Below are positions 43,678-51,807 of a DNA stretch of 64,000 nucleotides, piece by piece (position 1 is the first letter of the stretch; every line of letters starts with the position of its first letter). The notes beneath the pieces were generated by a model. The model was not told the DNA's origin. It searched no databases and saw only the letters and a program-made list of their open reading frames with translations. Made by a program: the position numbers and the translations under genes. The stretch comes from Bacteroidota bacterium (GTDB lineage Bacteria; Bacteroidota; Bacteroidia; J057; JADKCL01): assembly GCA_016718825.1 (NCBI GenBank), contig JADKCL010000003.1, positions 296,011 through 360,010 of the forward strand, written 5' to 3'.

Positions 43678-44577
43678 TTATTCTACTTTCAGATGTGTTC
43701 CTTCAGGAACGGTCGTCGTTGCAGGATCCAATCCGTTGATCAAAAGCAAGGTATTGGTATCTGTTTCGTACATCGTGGCTATTTGGTCGAGGGTTTCGCC
43801 AACAGCAACCACGTGCGTGGTTTCATCATGGGGTTCGCCCAAGTAGTAAAACCAGCTTTTTTCAATCTTGGCAACGGGTTTGATCGGCATCAAGGTAGCT
43901 TCGTCGATGACCCATGAAGGATCGACTTGCTCTCCAAAAACCCGAATTTCAAAGTGCAGATGGCTTCCAGTACTCTGACCTGTGCTGCCACCGAGACCAA
44001 TAGGTTCTCCCGATTTCACCACTTGTCCTTCATGGACTTCCAGTTGCGACATGTGCCCATAAACAGTTTCCAGACCACCTTGATGGCTGATGACTACGAA
44101 GTTGCCATAGCCTTTTCCATAACGGGCGATTCTGATTTTGCCATCCATGGCAGCGACGATCGTGTCGCCTGTTTCGAGGTCAATGTCCAATCCTTTGTGG
44201 AATTTGCGTCCAAAAAGGCTGCGGTAACCAAATCCCGATGTAACCCTGCCCTGCCTTGGAACCGTATAGTTCAACAATCCGCCTTGGGCAAAATTATAAA
44301 TGAGGGTATCTGGAAAATTGACCATGTCCACATGGTACATGTTGATGTCTGAGGTATCCCAGCGCGCGACCTTTCCATAATCTGGATTGATATCGGCGAC
44401 AGAAATGTTGAGTCTTCTGATTACCACGCCTTCATCGGCAGTGGCTGCATCTCCTGCGGTGGCTGCAGAATCACTGCCACCTTTCTTCTCCCCGCCACCT
44501 TCCCAAATCGGGGAGGCCAAACCGGTTGAAAATGTAGAAACAAACGTCAGAATCCCAATGATGAGTTGGATTCGCAT
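43678..44577 (-). CDS. M23 (LytM) endopeptidase with C-terminal LysM domain
   Basis: A 299-residue exported peptidoglycan hydrolase. The signal peptide covers about residues 1-22 (ends 'STGLAS'). An Ala/Asp-rich linker follows. The M23 domain (about 105-215) keeps all zinc and catalytic residues: HKGLD (H127, D131), H175 in 'VYGHMS', and HLHFE (H206, H208). The LysM domain is at about 250-299 ('VVAVGETLDQIATMYETDTN'). It should cut peptide cross-links in the periplasm. The ATG at 44577 (MRIQLIIG) is chosen over the TTG at 44583. It converges with lepB across the hairpin repeat. Confidence 0.93.
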   Translation of the reverse strand: MRIQLIIGILTFVSTFSTGLASPIWEGGGEKKGGSDSAATAGDAATADEGVVIRRLNISVADINPDYGKVARWDTSDINMYHVDMVNFPDTLIYNFAQGGLLNYTVPRQGRVTSGFGYRSLFGRKFHKGLDIDLETGDTIVAAMDGKIRIARYGKGYGNFVVISHQGGLETVYGHMSQLEVHEGQVVKSGEPIGLGGSTGQSTGSHLHFEIRVFGEQVDPSWVIDEATLMPIKPVAKIEKSWFYYLGEPHDETTHVVAVGETLDQIATMYETDTNTLLLINGLDPATTTVPEGTHLKVE

Positions 44578-45023
44578 TAGCAATTCATTAATTCAGTATC
44601 TTCTTAAAACAGCAGGCACAAGTTACCTCCATTACTTAACAATTCCAAGTTATCCACAGAACCACCTTCAAATTTTCCAAGAAAAACGGGTTCTTAGGAT
44701 TGGGTGTTGATAACTCATGCCGTAACTACCTGAATACTAGTCGTAACGAGCAGTGCAAGTTTAGGCATCCAAACCCGAACAACCAAAAATATTTAACATT
44801 TGTTATAATTTTCTTGCCCCAAACCATGCATTTGGCACGGTTTTTTCGTCAAAAATCGCGGAATTGATAGCGAATTTGACTCTTCTTTTCGGTGATATGC
44901 GGCGGCTTAAACGATTTAGGAGAAAATTGCGTTGAATACACACAGAAAATCCCAAGTTCTTTTTCACTTGGTTGCATTCTATCGAGGTCTAGGCTTAATT
45001 TTGACTCAAATGCCATTGGCAGA
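44578..45023. other. Intergenic region with one perfect DnaA-box-like site
   Basis: TTATCCACA (44650-44658) matches the DnaA-box consensus. An imperfect copy, TTATCAACA, is present on the other strand (44705-44713). An AT-rich stretch (near 44788-44812) follows. No gene is seen. The region holds the divergent promoters of the M23 gene and the 45024 gene. Confidence 0.45.
44972..45003 (+). promoter_or_regulatory. Bacteroidota-type promoter of the 424-residue gene
   Basis: TAATTTTG (44996-45003) matches TAnnTTTG, with TTGC (44972-44975) 20 bases upstream. It lies 20 bases before the ATG at 45024 and supports that start over the longer open frame. Confidence 0.5.
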
Positions 45024-46298
45024 ATGAAAAATATTAGAAAGACGATTGTCCTGATGCTCTTGATCTGTGCGAGTTGGTCCGCGAAGGCCGTCGACCATAT
45101 CTTGATTCCTATGGACTACACGCAAAGCAACCACCTCAAGGCGTACGGAATCGCATTTTGGGTGCTTGAGCACAATGTGGACGTGCAGTGGTTGCTCAAC
45201 TACCGCGGAGGCTCCTTTACATTCCCTGCTTTTCCAGACTTTGAGACCGAACTTTTGGTGCGCGACGTGAAGTATGACAAGATTTCAGCCGGCGCCTTGA
45301 CCAATATCCTTGCCGAAGTCACATCCGAAGATGTCAACATGGACGCCGTCAAGCTTGAAAAAGCTCCTAAAGTCGCCGTCTATTCACCCAAAAATAAACA
45401 ACCTTGGGACGACGCTGTGACCTTGGTACTCACATATGCGGAAATCCCCTACGATGTCGTTTACGATGGAGAGGTCCTGGACGACTCCTTGGCCAAATAT
45501 GACTGGCTACACCTTCACCATGAGGACTTTACAGGCCAATATGGCAAATTTTACGCGTCCTTTCACAGCCAACAGTGGTATCAAGATCAAGTCGAAGAGT
45601 CCGAGGCGCTTGCCAAGCGTTACGGTTATGCCAAGGTGAGTCAATTGAAACTTGCAGTGGTGAACAAAATCCAAGGCTTTTGCAAACAAGGCGGCTTTGT
45701 ATTCGCAATGTGTTCCGCAACAGATAGTTACGACATTGCGCTGTCTGCCTACAACACCGACATTTGCGACTATATGTTTGACGGCGATCCTCAAGCACCT
45801 GACGCACAACAGAAGCTGGATTTTACGCAAACGCTTGCATTCGAAGACTATACCTTGATTAAGGACCCGATGGTCTATGAATTCAGCAACATCGATGCAA
45901 ATCCAGCCTTCGGCCGTGCGGTTCCCAAGGAATTGGACTATTTCACTTTGTTTGATTTCTCTGCCAAGTACGATCCTGTGCCCACGATGCTCTGCCAAAA
46001 CCATACAAGCACTGTGAAGGGCTTCATGGGGCAAACAACGGCATTTAACAAGGCGACCATCAAAAAGGAAGTGCGGATCATGGGCGAATTGAAAGCCTTT
46101 TCAGAGGCGCGTTACATCCATGGCAATTACGGCGAAGGCATGTGGACCTACTATGGCGGCCATGATCCCGAAGATTATCAACACATGGTCGGCGAAGAGC
46201 CGACAGAATTGCGGCTTTTCCCCAATTCGCCAGGTTATCGTCTGATTCTCAACAATATTCTTTTCCCAGCTGCGAAAAAGAAAAAGCTCAAAACTTGA
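45024..46298 (+). CDS. Exported protein often annotated 'asparagine synthetase B' in Bacteroidota
   Basis: A 424-residue protein with signal peptide (KNIRKTIVLMLLICASWSAK). The mature part shows 'ILIPMDYTQSNHLKAYGIAF' right after the cleavage site, 'EIPYDVVYDGEVLDDSLAKY', 'WLHLHHEDFTGQYGKFYASF' and the C-terminal 'GEGMWTYYGGHDPEDYQH', a conserved Bacteroidota family. As I recall, its database name 'asparagine synthetase B' is misleading: there is no glutaminase Cys1 or ATP-pyrophosphatase loop here. The fold suggests a class-I-glutamine-amidotransferase-like alpha/beta protein, which is an inference. It stands 5 bases before the DUF4430 lipoprotein gene. Confidence 0.8.
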   Translation: MKNIRKTIVLMLLICASWSAKAVDHILIPMDYTQSNHLKAYGIAFWVLEHNVDVQWLLNYRGGSFTFPAFPDFETELLVRDVKYDKISAGALTNILAEVTSEDVNMDAVKLEKAPKVAVYSPKNKQPWDDAVTLVLTYAEIPYDVVYDGEVLDDSLAKYDWLHLHHEDFTGQYGKFYASFHSQQWYQDQVEESEALAKRYGYAKVSQLKLAVVNKIQGFCKQGGFVFAMCSATDSYDIALSAYNTDICDYMFDGDPQAPDAQQKLDFTQTLAFEDYTLIKDPMVYEFSNIDANPAFGRAVPKELDYFTLFDFSAKYDPVPTMLCQNHTSTVKGFMGQTTAFNKATIKKEVRIMGELKAFSEARYIHGNYGEGMWTYYGGHDPEDYQHMVGEEPTELRLFPNSPGYRLILNNILFPAAKKKKLKT

Positions 46299-46302
46299 TC
46301 CG

Positions 46303-46761
46303 ATGCGTTTTCCCCTGCTCTTTTTGTCCTTCACAGCTTTGACACTTGTCCTTGGATGCACGCCGTCTGCGGCTGAATCAAATTCTTCCCTTGAAACGGA
46401 GCCCGGCAAGGAAAAAACCATTCACCTGCAGGTTCATCAACCGGAAACGGGCGCTTTGATCTCCTATCCGGGCGTTTTGGTGTACAAGGAAGTATCGACT
46501 GTCAGGGAAGTGCTGCTGTCGGCGCAGAAAGATTTCCCCGAATTCAGCTTTACCGACACGCTGTATCCCGGCGCGGGGCACCTTCTTACCAGCATCCACG
46601 GCATCAAAAATGCCACTGGAACCGGCGGTTGTTGGCAGTTTTGCATCGACAATGTTGCTTCCGACCTTGGAATCGATGGGAAAACCATTGCACCAGGACA
46701 AACACTGGATTGGCACTATTCCGAATATGGAAAACTGCCGTGCAAAAAGATTGGAGAATAA
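46303..46761 (+). CDS. DUF4430 lipoprotein (transcobalamin-like C-terminal fold)
   Basis: A 152-residue lipoprotein; the lipobox is VLGC (residues 16-19). The mature domain follows the DUF4430 pattern: 'KTIHLQVHQPETGALISYPG', 'TVREVLLSAQKDFPEF', 'GHLLTSIHGIKNATGTGGCW', 'GIDGKTIAPGQTLDWHYSEY'. DUF4430 corresponds to the C-terminal beta-domain of cobalamin carriers and is often next to ECF-type transporter subunits. A role in capturing a cobalamin-like ligand is inferred. It lies between the 424-residue exported-protein gene and a DUF6580 membrane gene. Confidence 0.8.
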   Translation: MRFPLLFLSFTALTLVLGCTPSAAESNSSLETEPGKEKTIHLQVHQPETGALISYPGVLVYKEVSTVREVLLSAQKDFPEFSFTDTLYPGAGHLLTSIHGIKNATGTGGCWQFCIDNVASDLGIDGKTIAPGQTLDWHYSEYGKLPCKKIGE

Positions 46762-46784
46762 TTTCCCTCCATCGTTTATATTTG
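46751..46784 (+). promoter_or_regulatory. Bacteroidota-type promoter of the DUF6580 gene
   Basis: TATATTTG (46777-46784) preceded by TTGG (46751-46754) at a 22-base distance. It begins within the end of the DUF4430 gene and lies 27 bases before the ATG at 46811. Confidence 0.55.
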
Positions 46785-46810
46785 TCCCGTTAAGCAAAAA
46801 TGAAATTCTG

Positions 46811-47371
46811 ATGAATCAACGACACTTGAGCAATGCAGGAATTTTCCTGTTTTTGGTGATACTGATTGTAGCCGGCCGCTACTTTCCCCATGCAGCGAAT
46901 TTCACCCCTGCTGCGGCAGCGGGCCTTTTCGCCGGATTCTGGTTCCGCAACCGCTTCACGGCCGTTGCCGTTCCGCTTGTAGGTATGCTGTTGAGTGACT
47001 TGTTGATCCAACAGTCCTATCCTTGGACCACCATGGCAATCGTTTACGTTGCGATGGCCGTTCCGGCTTTGTTGGGAACAGCTTTGTTCAAGGGAAACAA
47101 TGCCGGATTCTTGAAAAAAGCCGGCAAAGTGACATTGGGCGCCGTTGCTGGTTCAGTTTTGTTTTTTGTGAGCACCAACTTCGCAGTTTGGATGTTTGAT
47201 GGCATCTACGCCAAAAACGCCGCTGGATTTGCAGCTTGCTTTGCCGCTGCTGTCCCCTTCTTCAGGTTTACCCTTGCAGGTGACCTTTTCTTTGCATTCA
47301 GTTTGTTTGGCGGTTACGCCTTGGTCTCCAGCATCGTTGCAAGCCGCAAGGCGAATGTAGCAGGACTCTAA
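46811..47371 (+). CDS. DUF6580-family membrane protein (ECF S-component-like)
   Basis: A 186-residue protein with about six membrane helices: 'SNAGIFLFLVILIVAGRYFP', 'NFTPAAAAGLFAGFWFRNRF', 'AVAVPLVGMLLSDLLI', 'IVYVAMAVPALLGTALF', 'GAVAGSVLFFVSTNFAVWMF', 'FAFSLFGGYALVSSIVA'. The size, helix number and the 'NFTPAAA' and 'LLSDL' motifs fit the DUF6580 putative transport family, which resembles substrate-binding S components of energy-coupling-factor transporters. The ligand is unknown; the neighbouring DUF4430 lipoprotein suggests cobalamin or a relative. The ATG at 46811 is chosen; the frame is open upstream into the previous gene. Confidence 0.8.
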   Translation: MNQRHLSNAGIFLFLVILIVAGRYFPHAANFTPAAAAGLFAGFWFRNRFTAVAVPLVGMLLSDLLIQQSYPWTTMAIVYVAMAVPALLGTALFKGNNAGFLKKAGKVTLGAVAGSVLFFVSTNFAVWMFDGIYAKNAAGFAACFAAAVPFFRFTLAGDLFFAFSLFGGYALVSSIVASRKANVAGL

Positions 47372-47393
47372 GTCGGCAAATTCCGCATTTATG

Positions 47394-47428
47394 AAAAATC
47401 CTTCTGCATCATAAGTTGAAGGATTTTT
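47394..47428 (+). terminator. Intrinsic terminator after the DUF6580 gene
   Basis: AAAAATCCTTC and GAAGGATTTTT form a perfect 11-bp stem around a 13-base loop; the 3' arm ends in TTTTT and is followed by CGTTTTG. Confidence 0.8.
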
Positions 47429-47500
47429 CGTTTTGTTGGAGATCCGACGGCGCAGAATGGCATTAACAGAAATTCGGGCATCTTTCGTAAATTGGACGGC

Positions 47501-47791
47501 ATGAAAGCGTATTATTCAGAGGCTGAGGCCAATGCCAAGCTGGTCTTTTTGGAGGGATGGACCTTTCGCAACAACGGAATTGAGAAGGAATTCACATTCC
47601 GGGATTTTGTGGATGCCTTTAGCTTCATGACCCGGGTGGCGATGGAAGCCGAACGCATCAACCATCATCCGGATTGGCGCAATGTATGGAACACTGTGCA
47701 TGTGCGCCTGAGTACGCACGATGTGGGCGGCCTCACTGACAAGGACTTTCAATTGGCAGATACGATAGAAAAGCGGATTCTCACGAAATGA
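47501..47791 (+). CDS. phhB: Pterin-4a-carbinolamine dehydratase
   Basis: A 96-residue protein with the family signature 'MEAERINHHPDWRNVWNTVH' and 'VRLSTHDVGGLTDKDFQLAD'. The paired histidines (HH) and the THD motif belong to the active site that dehydrates 4a-hydroxy-tetrahydropterin. In bacteria it recycles the cofactor of phenylalanine hydroxylase; it may also serve pterin metabolism in general. The ATG at 47501 is chosen; a TTG at 47492 is possible. It overlaps dut by 4 bp (ATGA) and is first in that operon. Confidence 0.93.
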   Translation: MKAYYSEAEANAKLVFLEGWTFRNNGIEKEFTFRDFVDAFSFMTRVAMEAERINHHPDWRNVWNTVHVRLSTHDVGGLTDKDFQLADTIEKRILTK

Positions 47792-48225
47792 TTCAAATTC
47801 CGATCGTCAACAAATCGGGGAATCCCCTCCCCTTTTACGCCACTGCACAGTCGGCAGGCATGGATTTATGTGCTGCCTTGCCTGAGCCGATCGTATTGGC
47901 TCCCGGCGATTATCGCCTTGTTCCGACAGGCTTGTTCATCGAATTGCCTGCGGGTTACGAGGCTCAAATCAGGCCGAGAAGTGGCCTTGCCTTCAAGCAT
48001 GGCGTTACCGTCCTCAACGCGCCGGGCACGATCGATGCCGACTATCGCGGCGAAATCGGCGTTTTGCTCATCAACCATGGCAAGCAGCCGTTTGAGATTA
48101 AAAATGGCGAACGCATTGCCCAAATGGTCATCGCAGCGCATGCAACCGTCGAATGGCAGCTTGCCGAGACACTGGAAGCAACGGCGCGCGGCGCCGGCGG
48201 ATTTGGGCATACAGGAAAAAACTAA
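47788..48225 (+). CDS. dut: Deoxyuridine 5'-triphosphate nucleotidohydrolase (dUTPase)
   Basis: A 145-residue trimeric dUTPase with all five motifs: 'SAGMDLCA' (1), 'RPRSGLAFKHGVTVLNAPGT' (2 and start of 3), 'GTIDADYRGEIGVLLIN' (3), 'GERIAQMVIA' (4) and the P-loop-like C-terminus 'RGAGGFGHTGKN' (5). It hydrolyses dUTP to dUMP, keeping uracil out of DNA. It overlaps the pterin dehydratase gene by 4 bp and precedes the sugar nucleotidyltransferase gene by 48 bases. Confidence 0.97.
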   Translation: MIQIPIVNKSGNPLPFYATAQSAGMDLCAALPEPIVLAPGDYRLVPTGLFIELPAGYEAQIRPRSGLAFKHGVTVLNAPGTIDADYRGEIGVLLINHGKQPFEIKNGERIAQMVIAAHATVEWQLAETLEATARGAGGFGHTGKN

Positions 48226-48273
48226 TCGGCTGATCCTGCATTGGCCAACACATAGAAAGAATTAGCAGAACGC

Positions 48274-49290
48274 ATGAAGATCATCATCCCCATGGCCGGT
48301 CGCGGCTCAAGACTCCGGCCACATACGCTCACCACACCGAAACCGCTGCTTCCGATTGCTGGGAAGCCGATTGTGCAGCGTCTGGTCGAGGACATCGTGA
48401 GCCTGTATGATGGCAAAGTCGAAGAAATTGCCTTCATCATCGGCGACTTTGGGCAGGCCGTGGAGCAGCAACTTCTGCATGTCGCAGCGAGTTTGGGCGC
48501 CAAGGGCCATATTTTCCATCAGGAAGAGCCACTTGGAACGGCACATGCCATCTGGATGGCCGAGTCCGTGCTCAAAGGCGAATGCATCGTGGCATTTGCA
48601 GACACGCTCTTCAGGGCAAGATTCAAACTCGACCGTACCAAAGACGGAGCCATCTGGGTCAAACGTGTCGCCGATCCCTCAGCCTTTGGTGTGGTGACCC
48701 TTGATGCCAATGGCGTCATCAATGAACTCGTCGAAAAGCCGGTCAAATACGTTTCCGACCTGGCCATCATCGGAATTTACTACCTGCGCCAAGGCGAGGC
48801 CCTGCGCGAGGAGATTAAATTCCTGCTCGACAATGACCTCCGGGAAAAGGGCGAATTCCAATTGACCAATGCCCTGGAAAATATGAAGGCCAAAGGCGCA
48901 CAATTTGTGCCGGGAACCGTAGAAGACTGGATGGATTGTGGCAACAAGGACGCGATGCTGGAAACGACACAAAAAGTCCTCGAATATGATACCCGCGACG
49001 GCAAATCGCTGGTATCAACGGACCTATATGTACGCAATAGCCAAGTGATTCCGCCCTGTCATATCGGAAAAGGTGTGCGCTTGGAAAATTCAGTTGTAGG
49101 CCCAAATGTGTCGATTGGAGAAGGAACGGTCATTGTAAACTCGGTTGTAAACACCTCGATTATCGGAGAAAAGTCTAAAATCGTCAACACGGTCCTCGCC
49201 AACAGCATGGTCGGCAGTCACGCCTTGGTAGAAAGCCATTCCCGCAACCTCGACATCGGAGATTATTGTAGAATTCGTGCCCATGAATAA
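48274..49290 (+). CDS. Sugar-1-phosphate nucleotidyltransferase with left-handed beta-helix domain
   Basis: A 338-residue protein. The nucleotidyltransferase domain (1-240) starts 'KIIIPMAGRGSRLRPHTLTT' with the NTP-binding G-x-G-S-R-L-R-P motif and 'PKPLLPIAGKP'; 'QEEPLGTAHAIWMAE' and 'DPSAFGVVTLD' follow, as does 'ELVEKPVK' near 150. The C-terminal part (about 255-338) has hexapeptide repeats ('VVGPNVSIGEGTVIVNSVVN'). It makes an NDP-sugar (dTDP-glucose, GDP-mannose or UDP-sugar type) for envelope polysaccharide; the exact sugar cannot be told. Its stop overlaps the start of the TPR gene by 8 bp. Confidence 0.9.
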   Translation: MKIIIPMAGRGSRLRPHTLTTPKPLLPIAGKPIVQRLVEDIVSLYDGKVEEIAFIIGDFGQAVEQQLLHVAASLGAKGHIFHQEEPLGTAHAIWMAESVLKGECIVAFADTLFRARFKLDRTKDGAIWVKRVADPSAFGVVTLDANGVINELVEKPVKYVSDLAIIGIYYLRQGEALREEIKFLLDNDLREKGEFQLTNALENMKAKGAQFVPGTVEDWMDCGNKDAMLETTQKVLEYDTRDGKSLVSTDLYVRNSQVIPPCHIGKGVRLENSVVGPNVSIGEGTVIVNSVVNTSIIGEKSKIVNTVLANSMVGSHALVESHSRNLDIGDYCRIRAHE

Positions 49291-51016
49291 GTTCCTGCTT
49301 TCCCTCCTTGTATTGGTCCTTGCCTTGGGGTCCGGTAACGCCATGGCGCAAAAAAAGGAGAAAAAAGGCAAAAAGGGCAACGTCACCAAAACCGCAGCCA
49401 TTGATCCAAAGACCAAGGAGCGGATCGATTACCTTTTCATCGAGGCCAATACCCTTTACCTGCAAGAAAAGAAGACAGAGGCCATCGCTTTGCTGAAGGA
49501 ACTGCTCGCATTGGACTCCAAAAACCACGCAGCACTCTATCAAGTCGGAAAAATCAACAACGAGCTGCAAAACTTCGGCGAAGGCATGAAGTATTGTAAG
49601 TCCGCGCTGGACTTGAACCCGGAAAACTATTGGTACTACGCCGAATTGGTGATCGCCTACCAAGGAGCGCGTGAAATGGGCAAAGCCTTGGAGGTACAAA
49701 GTGCGTTGGTCAAGAAATTCCCCTCAGACAAAAATGGACTATACGATCTGGCACAGTTGTATATCCTGAACAAGGATTTCCCGCGTGCAATCGAAACCTA
49801 CGCGCAATTGGAAAAACAAACTGGCGCAAACGAGGAAATCACCTTTCGCATGCACCAACTGTATGTGTACACCAATCAGCCAGACAAGGCGATGGCGGAA
49901 ATCGACAAGCTGATTACCGAGAATCCCTATGAGACACGCTATCATCAAGCAAAATACGATCTCCTTTTGATGATGCAGAAGCCGGAGGAAGGCAAAGCCA
50001 TGCTGGAAAACCTCCTGGAACGCAACCCCAACGATGCCTTCGCCTTGCTTTCCCTCGCCGATTATTACAAGGCAAAAGGGAACATGCCCAAGTCGGATGA
50101 ATACTTGGAGCGTGCATTTGCCAATCCGGAGGTGGAGCTCGAAACAAAAGTGAAAATTCTGAGCGGGATGTACCCGCATGCCGAATCGGAACCTGCCGTG
50201 CTTGCACGCATGGAACGCATGAGCGCCTCTTTGCAGCAATTGTACCCCAAATCAGCCGTTGTGATGGGTATCAGGGGCGATGTGCTCCAAGCTGGCGGAA
50301 AAGCGGATTCGGCAAAAGTTTATTACCGTAAATCCTTGGCCATTGACCCCACCAACGAAAAGGTCTGGCAGGAATTGCTGCTGGTGTCTTCCGATTCCGG
50401 CGATTGGAAACAAATGCAGAAGGATGCGGAAAAGGCCTTGGAATACTTCCCCAATCAGCTGCTGTTTCTGTACTTCTTCGGATCAGCAAGTTCGCAGAAT
50501 GAGGATTTCGAAGAGGCGATCTATTCCTTTGAGAAGATCAAAAAAAGCGGCACCGACAACAAGGACATTCTGCTTCAAGCCTATTTGGGCCTCGGCGAAT
50601 GCTACCAAAAGGAAGAACAATTCTCAAAATCCGATGAAAATTTCGAGGCTGCATTGAGCCTTTCACCGGGGAATCCGCTGGTGCTGAACAACTACGCCTA
50701 CTTCCTCTCGCTGCGCAACGAGCGATTGGAAGATGCCTCCAAAATGGTACAGCAGGCACTTCAAAAGGAACCTGGCAACGGCGCCTACCAAGACACCTAT
50801 GGTTGGATTTTGTATCTGCAGGGCAATTACAAGGGTGCCGAGGAATGGATTGGCAAGTCGGTGAGCAACAATGGCGGCGCGGAAGTGCTGGAACACTATG
50901 GCGACGTCCAAGCAAAACTCGGCGATATGGCCAAGGCCAAGGACTTCTGGCAAAAAGCCCTCGACAAAGGCGCAAAATTTGACCTGAATACCAAAATCGC
51001 CCACGGCTCAAGATGA
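49283..51016 (+). CDS. Exported TPR-repeat protein
   Basis: A 577-residue protein with signal peptide (NKFLLSLLVLVLALGSGNAM, ending 'AMAQ') and a Lys-rich start of the mature part. About ten TPR units run from residue 45 to the end, for example 'NHAALYQVGKINNELQNFGE', 'KNGLYDLAQLYILNKDFPRA', 'NPLVLNNYAYFLSLRNERLE' and 'GAYQDTYGWILYLQGNYKGA'. It is a periplasmic protein-interaction scaffold. In Bacteroidota it usually sits just before the DUF4292 lipoprotein and EnvC-like genes, as here (4-bp overlap with the next gene). The ATG at 49283 is preferred to a GTG at 49277. Confidence 0.9.
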   Translation: MNKFLLSLLVLVLALGSGNAMAQKKEKKGKKGNVTKTAAIDPKTKERIDYLFIEANTLYLQEKKTEAIALLKELLALDSKNHAALYQVGKINNELQNFGEGMKYCKSALDLNPENYWYYAELVIAYQGAREMGKALEVQSALVKKFPSDKNGLYDLAQLYILNKDFPRAIETYAQLEKQTGANEEITFRMHQLYVYTNQPDKAMAEIDKLITENPYETRYHQAKYDLLLMMQKPEEGKAMLENLLERNPNDAFALLSLADYYKAKGNMPKSDEYLERAFANPEVELETKVKILSGMYPHAESEPAVLARMERMSASLQQLYPKSAVVMGIRGDVLQAGGKADSAKVYYRKSLAIDPTNEKVWQELLLVSSDSGDWKQMQKDAEKALEYFPNQLLFLYFFGSASSQNEDFEEAIYSFEKIKKSGTDNKDILLQAYLGLGECYQKEEQFSKSDENFEAALSLSPGNPLVLNNYAYFLSLRNERLEDASKMVQQALQKEPGNGAYQDTYGWILYLQGNYKGAEEWIGKSVSNNGGAEVLEHYGDVQAKLGDMAKAKDFWQKALDKGAKFDLNTKIAHGSR

Positions 51017-51807
51017 GCAAAGGCAGACTCTTCTTTTTTATTTCGGCCTTGTTGCTCTTTGCGAGCTGCAAGCAGCGCCCGATTTCCAATGCGGATTCGG
51101 AAGTCCGCGGCATGGACAAGGAGAAGGCGATGGAAGGCCATTCGAACAGCCATCTCAAATTTGAAGTCCTGACGCTCAAAGGGAAGGCAGATTTCGCAGA
51201 TCTTGCGCAGGGCAATTCGATCGGATTCACATACCGCATCGACATCGCCAAAGACAGCTTGATCTTGGTCAATTTGTCCAAATTTGGTGTGCCGGCGATG
51301 AACCTCTTGTTGGCAAGGGACACCGTCAAGATGAAAATGCAACTCAACCAAACGGCTTCCGTCTGCGACTACGGCTTGTTCAAGAAAATGGTGGGAATGG
51401 ACTTTGATCTTCCCAAGTTTCAAGGGTTTCTCCTGGGTGAAACCGACCTTCAAGAACCCTTGACGATCACCTCCGGAAAAGGCAATCCTGTGGTCCTGGA
51501 AGGCGCCCGTCCCAACGGTCAAATGTCTTGGATACTGAACAGCCGCAATTTCAAGTTGGAAAAGATGCGCATTTCAGACCCTATCTTGGGCAAGGAATCG
51601 ATTTTGACCTACTCCGACTTTGAAAAAGTCGAGGGTCAAGCCGTCGCTTCCACTTTGATGTTGGAGGTAACCCAGCCTCAAAAGGTGCGTATTGAACTTC
51701 ATCACACAGGAATTGCGTTTGACAAGGAAAAAGTTGACTTCAGATTCAGGATCCCATCGGCCTACGAAATCAAGTCCTGCGACCAGATGGTTCCGCAGCA
51801 ACCGTAA
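51013..51807 (+). CDS. DUF4292 lipoprotein
   Basis: A 264-residue lipoprotein; the lipobox FASC is near residues 16-19 ('ALLLFASCKQRP'). The mature part shows the DUF4292 pattern: 'LKFEVLTLKGKADF', 'SIGFTYRIDIAKDSLILVNL', 'DYGLFKKMVGMDFDLPKFQG', 'PQKVRIELHHTGIAFDKEKV', ending 'FRIPSAYEIKSC'. This is a LolA/LolB-like half-barrel by inference, which would fit lipoprotein or lipid handling at the outer membrane. It overlaps the TPR gene by 4 bp, and the following EnvC-like frame begins inside it. Confidence 0.9.
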   Translation: MSKGRLFFFISALLLFASCKQRPISNADSEVRGMDKEKAMEGHSNSHLKFEVLTLKGKADFADLAQGNSIGFTYRIDIAKDSLILVNLSKFGVPAMNLLLARDTVKMKMQLNQTASVCDYGLFKKMVGMDFDLPKFQGFLLGETDLQEPLTITSGKGNPVVLEGARPNGQMSWILNSRNFKLEKMRISDPILGKESILTYSDFEKVEGQAVASTLMLEVTQPQKVRIELHHTGIAFDKEKVDFRFRIPSAYEIKSCDQMVPQQP

